The notes beneath the pieces were generated by a model. That model was given only the letters and a program-made list of their open reading frames with translations. It did not search any database and was not told the DNA's origin. Shown one piece after another: positions 34,540-43,063 of a stretch of 64,000 nucleotides of DNA. The position numbers were made by a program, and so were the translations under genes. The stretch comes from Paractinoplanes abujensis (GTDB taxonomy: Bacteria; Actinomycetota; Actinomycetes; Mycobacteriales; Micromonosporaceae), in NCBI RefSeq assembly GCF_014204895.1, contig NZ_JACHMF010000001.1, positions 2,852,001-2,916,000 of the forward strand. The letters run 5' to 3'. The stretch's first letter is position 1. Each line of letters opens with the position of its first letter.

Positions 34540-35542
34540 GGTGCGAGCTCTCCCGTTCCGTCCGACCGCTGACCAGGCCCGGCTCCCTGTCCCACCGCAG
34601 GATACTGAACACGCGGCGGTCCGACGTCCTCCGGGCGGGTGGCCCTATACCCGGATCTTGGCAAGCCATGCTTGTGTCCGGGCCACCGGGCCTGCCGTCC
34701 GGGGCCAGGACGATCAGGGCGACGCCGACGGCGATGACGGCGGTAGCGAGCAGAGTGCGGACGGTGAGCGGTTCGGCGAGGATCCACCAGCCCAGCAGGA
34801 CAGCCACCACCGGGTTGACGAAGGCGTACGTCCCGGTGATGCGGGGCGGCGCGTGGTCGAGCAGCCAGGTGTAGGCGGTGTAGGCGATCAGGCTGCCGAA
34901 GACGACCAGATAGCCCACCGCGATCACCGACCGGCCGGTGACGTCGATGCGGGTCCACTCCCCCGTGACGCCGGACAGCACGACCAGGATCGCCCCCGCG
35001 CACAGCATCTCGACGGCGCTGGCCGCCAGGGCCGAGGCCGGTCGGGGCGCGTGCCCGGCGTAGACCGTGCCCAGGCCCCAGCACATCGCCCCGCCCAGGG
35101 CGACCGCGATCGCCACCGCGTCGCCGCCGCCCGACGGCCGGGCCAGCACCACCACACCGGCGAAACCCGCGGCCAGCCCCAGCGCGACCGGCCACCTGAT
35201 CGGCTCGTGATCGGCCACCCGCCGGCCCAGGACGATCCACAGGGGAATGGTGGCCAGGAACAACGCCGTGATGCCGGAGGACAGCCACTGCTCGGCCCAG
35301 GCGGCGCCGCCCGTGCCCGCCGCGGGCAGCAGCAGGCCCTGGATCGCCCCGGCGCGCCACTGCGGCCGGGTCACCGGGGGCATCCGACGCCATCGGCAGT
35401 ACGCGTAGAGCAGCGCGCCGGCGATCAGGAAGCGGATCGCGTTCATGGTCAGCGGGGGCAGTCCTTCGAGGCCCACTTTCTGCGCCAGATAGGTGGAGCC
35501 CCACACGACATAGACGATCAGCAGCGGCCCGAGAAACGTCAC
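34487..35542 (-). CDS. EamA/DMT-family transporter
   Basis: 351 residues from GTG 35542 (the alternative ATG 35602 adds 20 soluble residues). Ten membrane helices in two EamA repeats: FLGPLLIVYVVWGSTYLAQK, MNAIRFLIAGALLYAYCRWR, ITALFLATIPLWIVLGRRV and GALGGAMCWGLGTVYAGHA-type segments, ending TAVIAVGVALIVLAPDGRPG. A polar tail of about 55 residues runs past the usual end of the family and its codons overlap the start of the large signalling gene. Probably an exporter of amino acids or metabolites; the substrate is unknown. Divergent from the AraC-type gene, which may control it. Confidence 0.85.
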   Translation of the reverse strand: MTFLGPLLIVYVVWGSTYLAQKVGLEGLPPLTMNAIRFLIAGALLYAYCRWRRMPPVTRPQWRAGAIQGLLLPAAGTGGAAWAEQWLSSGITALFLATIPLWIVLGRRVADHEPIRWPVALGLAAGFAGVVVLARPSGGGDAVAIAVALGGAMCWGLGTVYAGHAPRPASALAASAVEMLCAGAILVVLSGVTGEWTRIDVTGRSVIAVGYLVVFGSLIAYTAYTWLLDHAPPRITGTYAFVNPVVAVLLGWWILAEPLTVRTLLATAVIAVGVALIVLAPDGRPGGPDTSMACQDPGIGPPARRTSDRRVFSILRWDREPGLVSGRTERESSHHGWGGDGRRRRGVRRRR

Positions 35543-35611
35543 GATCTGGCCATACCCGCTCCGCGTTGGCAGTTCTGCCACTCCACCGGCATTTCGTGCC
35601 ATGCTGGGGTC

Positions 35612-36568
35612 GTGACCGTCGAGGTGGCCGTCGTCGTGGCCGAGCCGGTGCCCGCGTTCGAGCTGGGCATCGCCAGCGAGGTGTTCGGCGTGCGCCGGGC
35701 CGACCCGGAGCTGCCCCGTTTCGGCTACGCGGTCTGCGCCGCCGAGCCGGGCCGGCCGTTGCGCACCTCGACCGGCTTCCACATGACACCGAGCGACGGC
35801 CTCGACCGGCTCGACCGGGCCGGCCTCATCATCGTCACCGGGTCGGCGCCACCGGTGCCGCCGCCCCCGGCCGAGCTGGTCGAAGGGCTGCGCCGGGCCG
35901 CCGCACGCGGGGCGTTCCTGGCCTCGCTCTGCACCGGCGTGTTCACCCTGGCCGCGGCCGGTCTGCTCGACGGCCGCACGGTGACCACCCACTGGGCGTA
36001 CGCGGACGAGCTGGCCACCCGCTATCCGCAGCTCACCGTGGACGCGGACCGCATCTACACGGCCGACGACTCGATCGCCACCAGCGCCGGCGCCACCGCG
36101 GCGATCGACCTCTGCCTGCACCTGGTGCGCCGCGAGCACGGCGCCGACGTGGCCAACCGGGTCGCCCGCGAGATGGTGATGCCGGCCCACCGCAGCGGCG
36201 GCCAGGCCCAGTTCTCGCGGCAGCCGGTGACGCCGCGGCGCGACGGCGGGCTGGCCGAGCTGCTCGACTGGGCCGCCGACCACCTCGACCACGACCTGTC
36301 GGTACCGGCTCTGGCGACCCGGGCTGCGATGTCGGCCCGCTCGTTCGTCAGGCACTTCGCCGCGGCCACCGGCACCACCCCGGCCGCGTGGGTGCGGGCG
36401 GAACGGGTGCGCCAGGCCGAACGGCTGCTCGAACGCGACGGCGCGACGATCGCGACGGTGGCCCGGCGCTGCGGTTTCGGCAGCGCCGACACCCTGCGGC
36501 GGCAGTTCCGGCGGGTCCGCGGGGTGGGGCCGGAGACCTATCGGGCCGCGTTTCGCACCGGGGCGTAA
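35612..36568 (+). CDS. GATase1-like AraC-family transcriptional regulator (second copy)
   Basis: 318 residues from GTG 35612. Same two-part architecture as the regulator at 28179-29141: a DJ-1/PfpI-like domain with ASLCTGVFTLAAAGLLDG and VTTHWAYADELATRYP, then HTH_18 (about 215-315): LSVPALATRAAMSARSFVRH, AWVRAERVRQAERLLERDGA, GSADTLRRQFRRVRGVGP. The start lies only 69 nt from the divergent transporter start, so a shared promoter region is likely. Regulation of the transporter is inferred. Convergent with the 36538 gene, overlapping its end by 31 nt. Confidence 0.9.
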   Translation: MTVEVAVVVAEPVPAFELGIASEVFGVRRADPELPRFGYAVCAAEPGRPLRTSTGFHMTPSDGLDRLDRAGLIIVTGSAPPVPPPPAELVEGLRRAAARGAFLASLCTGVFTLAAAGLLDGRTVTTHWAYADELATRYPQLTVDADRIYTADDSIATSAGATAAIDLCLHLVRREHGADVANRVAREMVMPAHRSGGQAQFSRQPVTPRRDGGLAELLDWAADHLDHDLSVPALATRAAMSARSFVRHFAAATGTTPAAWVRAERVRQAERLLERDGATIATVARRCGFGSADTLRRQFRRVRGVGPETYRAAFRTGA

Positions 36569-37263
36569 CGCAGGGTCAGCACGGCCGCGGCCAGCAGCAG
36601 AAGACCGAGGACGGCAGGCCAGCGGGCCAGCTCGATCAGCAGCTGGGCCGAGTAGGGCAGGTCCGGCTCGGTCACGCTGAACAGCTTCAGGCCCGTCTGC
36701 GCCAGCAACGGCAGCAGCAGTGCGGCGCCGACCACGGCGGTCTCGCGGATGACCGTACGGGAACGCGGGGTTCTCCGCCGGGACGAGCGCCACGCCGCCA
36801 GGGTGAGCCAGGCGCCGAGCGCGGCCCCGGCCAGGCCGCCCAGGACGGTGAGCGCGGTGACCCACCAGGCGTCCTGCTTGACCACATTGGTGAAGTCGCG
36901 GTAAACGAGCAGCCGGACATCGCCCTTGGTGGCCTCGAAGTCGTACATGTCGGGCGGCCCGTCGGCGGTGTGCCAGCCCGCGGCGTCGGCCCGGGCCCGG
37001 GCGGCGGCCACGTCGGCGGTCGCGGGCGGGGCCGGGCCGACCATGGGGGCGCGGGTCTCGCGAGCCATCATGAAACGCAACCAGGCTGCCTGGTCGACGC
37101 GGAACGGGTCCTCCTCGACGGCGAGCGCCTGCCCCGGATAGACGACCGCGGCCGCCGCGCGGGGATCGGGGTCGGCTTGCCGGGTCTCGGCGCCGGTATG
37201 GGCGAGCAGGGCGCCCGGCAGTCCGAACAGGACGGCACCCAGCAGGGCCAGGAAGTATTTCAC
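36538..37263 (-). CDS. membrane protein of unknown function in PadR operon
   Basis: 241 residues from GTG 37263. An N-terminal hydrophobic segment (YFLALLGAVLFGLPGALLA) with following ASP/GLU-rich extracellular part, a central soluble domain (about 30-125) containing WHTADGPPDMYDFEATKGDV, then three C-terminal helices (WWVTALTVLGGLAGAALGAW, ETAVVGAALLLPLLAQTGL, WPAVLGLLLLAAAVLTL). I recognise no family. It resembles the larger gene before it in being a membrane protein with one extracytoplasmic domain. The start overlaps a 19-codon ORF (GTGA). Confidence 0.7.
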   Translation of the reverse strand: MKYFLALLGAVLFGLPGALLAHTGAETRQADPDPRAAAAVVYPGQALAVEEDPFRVDQAAWLRFMMARETRAPMVGPAPPATADVAAARARADAAGWHTADGPPDMYDFEATKGDVRLLVYRDFTNVVKQDAWWVTALTVLGGLAGAALGAWLTLAAWRSSRRRTPRSRTVIRETAVVGAALLLPLLAQTGLKLFSVTEPDLPYSAQLLIELARWPAVLGLLLLAAAVLTLRYAPVRNAAR

Positions 37264-37319
37264 GCGGACACCTCCACACCGGCGGGGCGGCCGGCCGCAG
37301 CGACGGCAATCAGCTTCAT
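37260..37319 (-). CDS. 19-codon vestigial ORF, translationally coupled on both sides
   Basis: MKLIAVAAAGRPAGVEVSA: ATG 37317-37319 overlaps the stop of the preceding gene (ATGA), and its own TGA overlaps the next start (GTGA). Its C-terminal 17 residues match the C-terminus of the preceding protein (LITAAVAGRPARVEVSA) with 13 identities. It looks like the two ends of a paralogous gene left after deletion of the middle, kept because it preserves translational coupling through the operon. Whether it makes a useful peptide is unknown. Confidence 0.5.
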   Translation of the reverse strand: MKLIAVAAAGRPAGVEVSA

Positions 37320-38359
37320 GCGGACACCTCCACGCGGGCAGGACGGCCGGCCACGGCGGCGGTGATGAGCGAGACGGCGAAGAGCAGGAAGCCGAGGAGG
37401 CCGCAGCCGAACCCGTACGTGAGGGAGAGCGACCAGAACGGCGCGACCGGTGGCCCGCCGGCGAACGGTTCGAGAGCCATGCCGGTCAGGCCGAGCAGGG
37501 CCTGCGGCAGCAGCAGGACGAGCGCCAGCACGGCGGGTTCGCGGGTCAGCGAGCGGACGGTGCCGCGGGCATCCTGGGTGCGGCGCGAGGCCCAGCCGGT
37601 GATCAGCCAGCCGGCCAGGCCGAAGACCAGCAGGCCGGGCAGGGCGGCGGCGGTGACCCAGCCGGGGGTGAGCCGGTCGAGTTCGGCGGTGGCGTAGAAG
37701 GAGCCGGCGGGGGTGTCGACGACGTCGGTCTGGGCCTGGACGCTCAGGGCCAGCCCGCCACGGGTGGCCGAGAACGCGCGGCCGCTGTCGTCGATCTCGC
37801 CGGTGGCGATCCACGTGGCCCCGGTGACCTCGGCCTCGCCGACCTGCCAGCCCTGGGCGACCAGGCGCCGCTGGGTCTCGGCGGTCCAGGCCGGGTAGTC
37901 GCCCTTGACGAAGGAGCCCTCGGGGGCGATCAAGATGGTGGAGAAGCCGAAGTCCTCGTCGTGGCCGAACAGGAGAACCTCCGCGTACGACCGGCCCAGG
38001 GGGTCGTGGAACAGCCCCTCGCCGGTGCGTTCGGAGCTCGGGTGGAGCCCCGGGAACAGCGACTCCTCGATCGCCTCGAGGCGGGCGCCGCCCGGGTAGG
38101 CGGACGCGAACTCCCACGCGATGCGGGACGCCACGGCCGCGCCCACGAAACCGGTGATCAGCGCGACCAGGGTGGCCACGACGACCACGCCGCGACCGGC
38201 CGGGCGGCCCAGGCGGGCCCGCAGGCCGTGCCGCAGCAGGTTGAGCGCCTCGCGGGCCGTCGGCCGGGCGCGGCCCGCCTCGGCGAAGGTGTCGAGCAGC
38301 TCGCCGCGGCGCCGGCCGGGCGGATAGGCCCGCACGAGCAGGCGGTAGCCCCGGCTCAT
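37316..38359 (-). CDS. membrane protein with extracytoplasmic domain, PadR operon
   Basis: 347 residues. A cytoplasmic N-terminus of about 55 residues (MSRGYRLLVRAYPPGRRRGE and a short helical stretch) resembles the permease-prefix region in PadR-linked membrane proteins. One helix (GVVVVATLVALITGFVGAAVA) is followed by an extracytoplasmic domain (about 80-215), then four C-terminal helices (AALPGLLVFGLAGWLITGWA through FGCGLLGFLLFAVSLITAAV). No enzyme motif is visible. The start overlaps the PadR stop (ATGA). PadR repressors often govern such membrane proteins under antibiotic or envelope stress; a role here is inferred. Confidence 0.78.
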   Translation of the reverse strand: MSRGYRLLVRAYPPGRRRGELLDTFAEAGRARPTAREALNLLRHGLRARLGRPAGRGVVVVATLVALITGFVGAAVASRIAWEFASAYPGGARLEAIEESLFPGLHPSSERTGEGLFHDPLGRSYAEVLLFGHDEDFGFSTILIAPEGSFVKGDYPAWTAETQRRLVAQGWQVGEAEVTGATWIATGEIDDSGRAFSATRGGLALSVQAQTDVVDTPAGSFYATAELDRLTPGWVTAAALPGLLVFGLAGWLITGWASRRTQDARGTVRSLTREPAVLALVLLLPQALLGLTGMALEPFAGGPPVAPFWSLSLTYGFGCGLLGFLLFAVSLITAAVAGRPARVEVSA

Positions 38360-38691
38360 GCCGTCGCCGGCCGGGTGGCGAGCTGGGTCGAGGCCGTCCG
38401 CACGTTGCGCTGCAGGCGGGCCGTCTCGGCCTCCAGCGCGGCCACCCCGCCCTCGGTCAGGCAGTAGTAACGGCGATCGCGGCCGCCGACCTTCTCGTCG
38501 TGGTCGACCGCGACGAGGCCCTCGGCGTGCAGCCGGTCGAGCGCGGCGTAGAGCGTGCCCGCCTGCAGGGTGACCTGACCCTCGGAGAGAGCGGCGACCT
38601 CCTGGATGATGCCGTAACCGTGCCGGGCCTGCTTGACCAGCGCGGTCAGGATCCAGAAGGTCGGCTCCCGCATCGCCTTCGCTTTCGCCAT
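38356..38691 (-). CDS. PadR-family transcriptional regulator
   Basis: 111 residues with the PadR winged helix: MREPTFWILTALVKQARHGY, GIIQEVAALSEGQVTLQAGT, LYAALDRLHAEGLVAVDHDE, then KVGGRDRRYYCLTEGGVAAL and a short helical tail. It should repress its own operon, which also encodes the two downstream membrane proteins through ATGA/GTGA overlaps. The promoter lies only 7 nt before the ATG, implying a leaderless transcript. The imperfect AT-rich palindrome ATATAAAGATGATCTGAGTA(T) at 38700-38720 spans the -35/-10 spacer and is a candidate operator. Confidence 0.92.
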   Translation of the reverse strand: MAKAKAMREPTFWILTALVKQARHGYGIIQEVAALSEGQVTLQAGTLYAALDRLHAEGLVAVDHDEKVGGRDRRYYCLTEGGVAALEAETARLQRNVRTASTQLATRPATA

Positions 38692-38698
38692 GCGAGGC

Positions 38699-38727
38699 AA
38701 TATAAAGATGATCTGAGTATGCGTCAA
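38699..38727 (-). promoter_or_regulatory. leaderless PadR promoter
   Basis: On the minus strand, TTGACG (38727-38722), 17 nt, then TATATT (38704-38699), followed by 7 nt to the ATG at 38691. The fit to -35/-10 consensus is good and the spacing places the transcription start at or next to the ATG. The stop codon of the APC permease gene overlaps the -35 box. Confidence 0.65.
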
Positions 38728-40157
38728 TCGACGCGGGTGGTTCCCATGGTCGCGTAGACGTCGGGCCGGCGGGCGCGCGTCCACAGGCCGAGCCCCACCG
38801 CGACGGCGATGACCACGAGGTGGATCCACGGCAGCGAATTGATCACCGTCGAGGTCGTGCCGGTGATGGCCTCGTAGTTCGAGAGGGCCAGCCCGGTGGC
38901 GCTGCCGACGCCGAGGGTGGCCAGCGCGGGGGCGACCGTGTACCGCCAGCCGTACTGCCGGCGGCGCAGGAAGAAGACGAACACGGCGAGCGACGTGACG
39001 GTGATCAGGGTGAGGATGCCGACGGCCCCGACACCGGTCAGCGACGTCGACAGGTTGGTCAGCGGGTCCAGCCCGGCCACGGCGAACCCGAGCATCACCA
39101 GCGTCATCACGCCGAAGCTGGTCAGGCCGGCCACGGTCGGCGACCTGAAGCGCGGGTGGGTGCGGGTCAGCGGGCCGGGCATGAAGCCGTCGCGGGCCAA
39201 GGCGTACAGGTAGCGCGAAGCCGCGTTGTGGAACGCCAGCACACCGGCGAAGGCGCTGGTCACGATCAGGACCTGGAGCAGATCGGTCCACAGCGGCCCG
39301 ACGAAGTCGGTGCTCAGGGTGAACGCGTAGGTGCCGGGGTCGGCGGCCACCTGCTCGACGGTGCCGCCGGCGATCAAGGCCCACGACGTGAGCACGAAGA
39401 ACAAGCCGACGCAGAGCACCGCACCGTAGGTGGCCCGGGGCACCGTACGGTCGGGGTCGCGGGCCTCCTCGGCGTAGATCGCGGTGCCCTCGAACCCCTG
39501 GAAGCACGAGAAGCCGTAGATGAGCGCGACGCCGAGCGAGCCGGTGGTGAGCACGCTCGACGGCGCGAACGCGTCGAGGGTGAAGGCGCCGGCACCCTGA
39601 CGGATCAGGATGGCCACGTCGAGCACGAGGACGGCGGCACCCTCGGCGACGAGGGCGGCCCCGAGCACCCCGGCCGCCACGGTGATCCGGAAGTAGCCGA
39701 GCAGCCCGATGACCACCATGGCGATCAGGCAGCACAGCCACCACGGCACGTCGATGCCGAAGAATTGATCGAGGGTGAGGTTGGCGAAGAACCCGAGCGC
39801 GCCCAGGGTGGCGGTGCCGACGCAGAGGTAGGCGGTCAGGGCCACGTACGCGGCGGGCAGGCCGGCCAGGCGGCCGAGGCCCTTGGTGATGAAGGCGTAG
39901 AAGGCGCCGGCGTTGCGCACGTACGGGACCATGCGCGTGAACCCGACCGCGAACAGCAGCAGAATCAGCGCGACGATGACGAAGACGCCGGGGGTGCCGA
40001 CGCCGACGCCGAGCGCGATCGACAGGGGGATGAGCGCGACGGCGCCGGCGGCCGGGGCCACCGCTGCCATCACCATGAAGACGAGGTGGCCGGCGCCGAG
40101 GGTGCCGCCGGCCAGACCCTCGTTCTGCGCGCCGGGAGTATGCGTGGTGGTCGCCAT
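38724..40157 (-). CDS. APC-superfamily amino acid/amine permease
   Basis: 477 residues with twelve membrane helices. The N-terminus reads GGTLGAGHLVFMVMAAVAPA and the helix-1/6 unwound motifs include GFSCFQGFEGTAIYAEEARD, characteristic of APC transporters. It likely imports amines or amino acids by coupling to an ion gradient. It is the last gene of the amine-oxidase operon (4 nt after the small membrane gene's stop), so a monoamine substrate delivered to the amine oxidase is a plausible inference. Confidence 0.92.
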   Translation of the reverse strand: MATTTHTPGAQNEGLAGGTLGAGHLVFMVMAAVAPAAGAVALIPLSIALGVGVGTPGVFVIVALILLLFAVGFTRMVPYVRNAGAFYAFITKGLGRLAGLPAAYVALTAYLCVGTATLGALGFFANLTLDQFFGIDVPWWLCCLIAMVVIGLLGYFRITVAAGVLGAALVAEGAAVLVLDVAILIRQGAGAFTLDAFAPSSVLTTGSLGVALIYGFSCFQGFEGTAIYAEEARDPDRTVPRATYGAVLCVGLFFVLTSWALIAGGTVEQVAADPGTYAFTLSTDFVGPLWTDLLQVLIVTSAFAGVLAFHNAASRYLYALARDGFMPGPLTRTHPRFRSPTVAGLTSFGVMTLVMLGFAVAGLDPLTNLSTSLTGVGAVGILTLITVTSLAVFVFFLRRRQYGWRYTVAPALATLGVGSATGLALSNYEAITGTTSTVINSLPWIHLVVIAVAVGLGLWTRARRPDVYATMGTTRVD

Positions 40158-40161
40158 GCGG

Positions 40162-40503
40162 TCACCGTGGCAGACGGGTTGAGCTGGGCCGATGGGCCGG
40201 TCCGGTGAGTGGTCCGGAAATCAGGGCCAGGACGATCTGCCCGACGGCGAGCGCCGGCATCAGGGCACTGTGACTCGCATGGCTCCCGTTGTGCAGCAGG
40301 AGCATGAGGCAGCTCAGGGCGATCATCGTCGCGCGCTCCCCGGGTGCGGTGCGGCCACGCCAGCCGTCCCGGGAGCAGACCGCGCAGACGATCGAGACCG
40401 CCAGCATCGGGGCCGCCGCTGCGCCCGCCGTCGCGACCAGGGCGACGTGCACGATGAGGCAGGCCGCCGCCAGTGCGGCGGCGGCCCGCGCGATCAGTGA
40501 CAA
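40162..40503 (-). CDS. small membrane protein of the amine-oxidase operon
   Basis: 113 residues from TTG 40503, overlapping the 3' end of the amine-oxidase gene by 10 nt. Four hydrophobic segments (AALAAACLIVHVALVATAGA, APMLAVSIVCAVC, ATMIALSCLMLLLHN, LMPALAVGQIVLALISG). It contains a His-rich loop (HNGSHASHSALMP) between the last two helices, which could bind a metal such as copper. No named family. The start codon is a guess, since TTG is the only in-frame option near the junction. The operon and His-rich loop hint at a copper or amine handling role. Confidence 0.6.
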   Translation of the reverse strand: MSLIARAAAALAAACLIVHVALVATAGAAAAPMLAVSIVCAVCSRDGWRGRTAPGERATMIALSCLMLLLHNGSHASHSALMPALAVGQIVLALISGPLTGPAHRPSSTRLPR

Positions 40504-42389
40504 TGCGTCGCCGCCGAGGGCGCGGAGGCGGGCACGTCGAGGGCCGGGTTCTTGTCGAAGAAGTTGACCGGCAGCAGGTGGAAGCCCGCCTTCTCGACTG
40601 GCATGACCGGCCAGTCCTCCGCCCGCGGGATGTGGGTGACGCCCAGCGTGTGCCACAGCACCACGTCCGTGTCCTCGGTCGGCCGATCCGCGGCGGTCCA
40701 GCGGGGCAGGCCGTCGCCGGAGCGGCTCTGGTTGGGGTACTCCCCCGCCGAGCGCATCTCGTCCTGCCGGTACGGCGTGACCCACATGTTGCGGGTGGCG
40801 AAGCCGGCCCGCTGCGCGATCAGCGACGGCGGCTGGGCCAGCATGGTGGCCGAGGTCCAGCCGGGCAGAAACTTGTAGCCGACCGGCACCCCCCACGCGT
40901 TGGTCTTGCCGCGGTTGACCACGGTCCAGTTGCGCGAGCTCTGCGTGTTGGTGACCCAGTCGCCCGCGTTCTCCCGGTCGATCACGGTCTTCCGCACGCC
41001 GATGGCGTTGCCCTGCGGGTTCTCCGGGCCCACCGGCACGGCGTACGCGTCGTTCTGCACCACCGTGTTCTGCCAGCCGTCGACCTCCATGTCGAGGCGG
41101 AACGAGAACAGGTGCTGGTGGTAGGTTCCGACCAGGTCGGTGCTGATCGGGGTACCGTGCGGAGCCGGCCGGCCGGCCTCGACCGCGCGGGTCTGCACGA
41201 TGCCGAGCAGCTTGATCTCCATCTGGATCGACGCGTCCTGGTAGAAGTACCAGAAGAAGCCGTAGTGGTAGTTGCCGACGGTGGCGATGAAGCTGACCAC
41301 CAGCCGGCGCGAGCGGCGCACGTCGACCCGGCCGGTGACCCAGTCGGTGTGCTTCCAGAGGATCCCGTCGTCCTCCTCGTGGATGCAGATCGCGTTCTCG
41401 ATGGTGGCCGGCTCGCCGTCCTCGCCCGCCAGCACAGCGTCCATGTAGACGATCTCGCCGAGGCAGTCGCAGCCCAGCCGCAGCGAGTTGGCCAGCTTGC
41501 CCAGCCCGAACTCGCCGACGTCGAAGGCGCTGCGCCAGAAATGCTCCGGGGACGGATCCCCGTACGGGACCACCATCTCGGACAGTGAGCCGCGGTGCAT
41601 GACCGAGCGGTAGTCCTCGCCGTCCTGGTACTCCACGGCGTGCAGCACCAGGCCCTCGAGCGGGTGCATGCCGATCCGGAAGCGCCATTTCTGCCACGTC
41701 AGTTCGGGTCCGTCGAGCGTGAAGCCGACCCCCTCGGGCTGTGTGATCTCCAGCGGCGCGACGTCGGTACGCATGGGCTGATTGGCGTCGGCGGTGTAGT
41801 TGCACAGGTCGGGGTTCATCGGCCGCACCCCGAAGTCGTGCACGTCGACGACCTCGCCGCTGGTCAGGTCGACGATCGCGATGACGCCCTCGATCGGGTG
41901 GGCGTAGCCGTTGTCGTCGGGGAACTCCCGGTAGTAGGACACCGAGCCGCACATGCGCCGGCCGTCGACCGGCACGTCGGCCATGTTGCCCACGCCCCAC
42001 GGGTCGATCTGCACCTTGCGCAGGTCGGTGATGCCCCGCTTGGCCAGCGCCTCGACATAGCGCGGGTCCTGCTTGATCAGAGTCGGCGCCAGCTCGAACT
42101 CTTCGAGCAGCACGGGGGCCGAGCCGTCGGTGATCTCGATCGAGGTGACCAGCTTGTTCGCCTCGAGATCAACAACGACGTCGTACGTCCGGGCGGTGTC
42201 GCGGTCGAGGATCATGGCCCGGGCCCGGCGGGTGACCGTCTCGCCGGCGCGCAGCGCGTACTTGTCCGGCTCGTGGGTGAACACGGCACTGAAGCCCGGA
42301 CGGTCGCCGCCGATCCTCTCACTCCGGATCACCGCGGCGACCCGGCGGATCTCGTCCGCGGTCAGGGAGTCGAACAAAGGGTTGCGCAT
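40494..42389 (-). CDS. copper/TPQ primary-amine oxidase
   Basis: 631 residues. The topaquinone motif reads VGNYHYGFFW, with precursor Tyr374; the residue after it is His375, where the family usually has Asp or Glu. Copper ligands are the HQH pair in GTYHQHLFSFRLDM (about 423-425) and a distal His in LWHTLGVTHIPR. The catalytic-base Asp lies in YMDAVLAGEDGEP. N2/N3-type domains precede. It oxidises a primary amine to aldehyde, ammonia and H2O2. No signal peptide, so cytoplasmic. Ribosome site AAAGGA is strong. A CGAAA-N6-TTTCG repeat at 42422-42437 may be an operator. Operon with a membrane protein and APC permease. Confidence 0.92.
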   Translation of the reverse strand: MRNPLFDSLTADEIRRVAAVIRSERIGGDRPGFSAVFTHEPDKYALRAGETVTRRARAMILDRDTARTYDVVVDLEANKLVTSIEITDGSAPVLLEEFELAPTLIKQDPRYVEALAKRGITDLRKVQIDPWGVGNMADVPVDGRRMCGSVSYYREFPDDNGYAHPIEGVIAIVDLTSGEVVDVHDFGVRPMNPDLCNYTADANQPMRTDVAPLEITQPEGVGFTLDGPELTWQKWRFRIGMHPLEGLVLHAVEYQDGEDYRSVMHRGSLSEMVVPYGDPSPEHFWRSAFDVGEFGLGKLANSLRLGCDCLGEIVYMDAVLAGEDGEPATIENAICIHEEDDGILWKHTDWVTGRVDVRRSRRLVVSFIATVGNYHYGFFWYFYQDASIQMEIKLLGIVQTRAVEAGRPAPHGTPISTDLVGTYHQHLFSFRLDMEVDGWQNTVVQNDAYAVPVGPENPQGNAIGVRKTVIDRENAGDWVTNTQSSRNWTVVNRGKTNAWGVPVGYKFLPGWTSATMLAQPPSLIAQRAGFATRNMWVTPYRQDEMRSAGEYPNQSRSGDGLPRWTAADRPTEDTDVVLWHTLGVTHIPRAEDWPVMPVEKAGFHLLPVNFFDKNPALDVPASAPSAATHCH

Positions 42390-42462
42390 GGGGTGAGGTC
42401 CTTTCTTTTCGCAGACCTCAGCGAAACATGCTTTTCGTAAGAGATTCCGGGTTTCGGTCCGC

Positions 42463-43008
42463 TCAGTGGGCCGGTTTCCAAAGGGTCAGCACCTCGCGCA
42501 GCCGTAAAAGCGTTTCCTCCGTACGGGCGGCCGAGGAGTGAACGAGATGCTGCAGCACGAGCCCGTCGAGCGCGGCGAAGACGAGCGCGGCCCGGGAGTC
42601 GCCGGGGTCGTCGATGCCGAGGGCGGACAGGGTGGCCGCGACCTGGGCGACGTAGTGCTCGTAAAGCTGCGCCACCGGTGCCATCTCCCCGTCGCCGCGG
42701 GCCGCGCGCAGCAGGAAGTCGTACTGCAGCAGCTGCCGGTCACGGGCCTCGGTGATCAGGTGGACGAGGTTCGACCCGAACTCCTCCACCGTGCCCGCCC
42801 GCAGCTTGGCCTCGGCCGCGTCCCGGCGGGCGGCGCGCTCGAAAGCCTCGGTGAGCAGCGCCTCGCGGGTGCCGAAGTAGAAGCGCACGAGGCTGTGCGA
42901 GGTGCCGGCGAGCGCCGCCACCGACCGGTAGGTGACCTTGTCGTGGCCCTCGGCGCCGGCGATGTGGATGGCCGCGTCGAGCAGGCGATCGCGTACGGGA
43001 GCGCTCAT
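42463..43008 (-). CDS. TetR-family transcriptional regulator
   Basis: 181 residues from ATG 43008. The N-terminal DNA-binding domain is SAPVRDRLLDAAIHIAGAEG, then VTYRSVAALAGTSHSLVRFY and FGTREALLTEAFERAARR. The ligand-binding half follows, ending LLRLREVLTLWKPAH. It lies between the amine-oxidase operon and the IclR gene. Its start is 56 nt from a perfect 22-bp palindrome. A role in amine-catabolism control is inferred from location. Confidence 0.9.
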   Translation of the reverse strand: MSAPVRDRLLDAAIHIAGAEGHDKVTYRSVAALAGTSHSLVRFYFGTREALLTEAFERAARRDAAEAKLRAGTVEEFGSNLVHLITEARDRQLLQYDFLLRAARGDGEMAPVAQLYEHYVAQVAATLSALGIDDPGDSRAALVFAALDGLVLQHLVHSSAARTEETLLRLREVLTLWKPAH

Positions 43009-43063
43009 TGCACAGAATTTACAGCGCGGTCTGGACTTGTCACGTCCGGCGGCCACAGAATGT

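Noticed and set aside
34448..35611. Long plus-strand frame joined in front of the second AraC gene
   Set aside because: It covers the EamA gene in antisense and has no motif; the true AraC start is GTG 35612.
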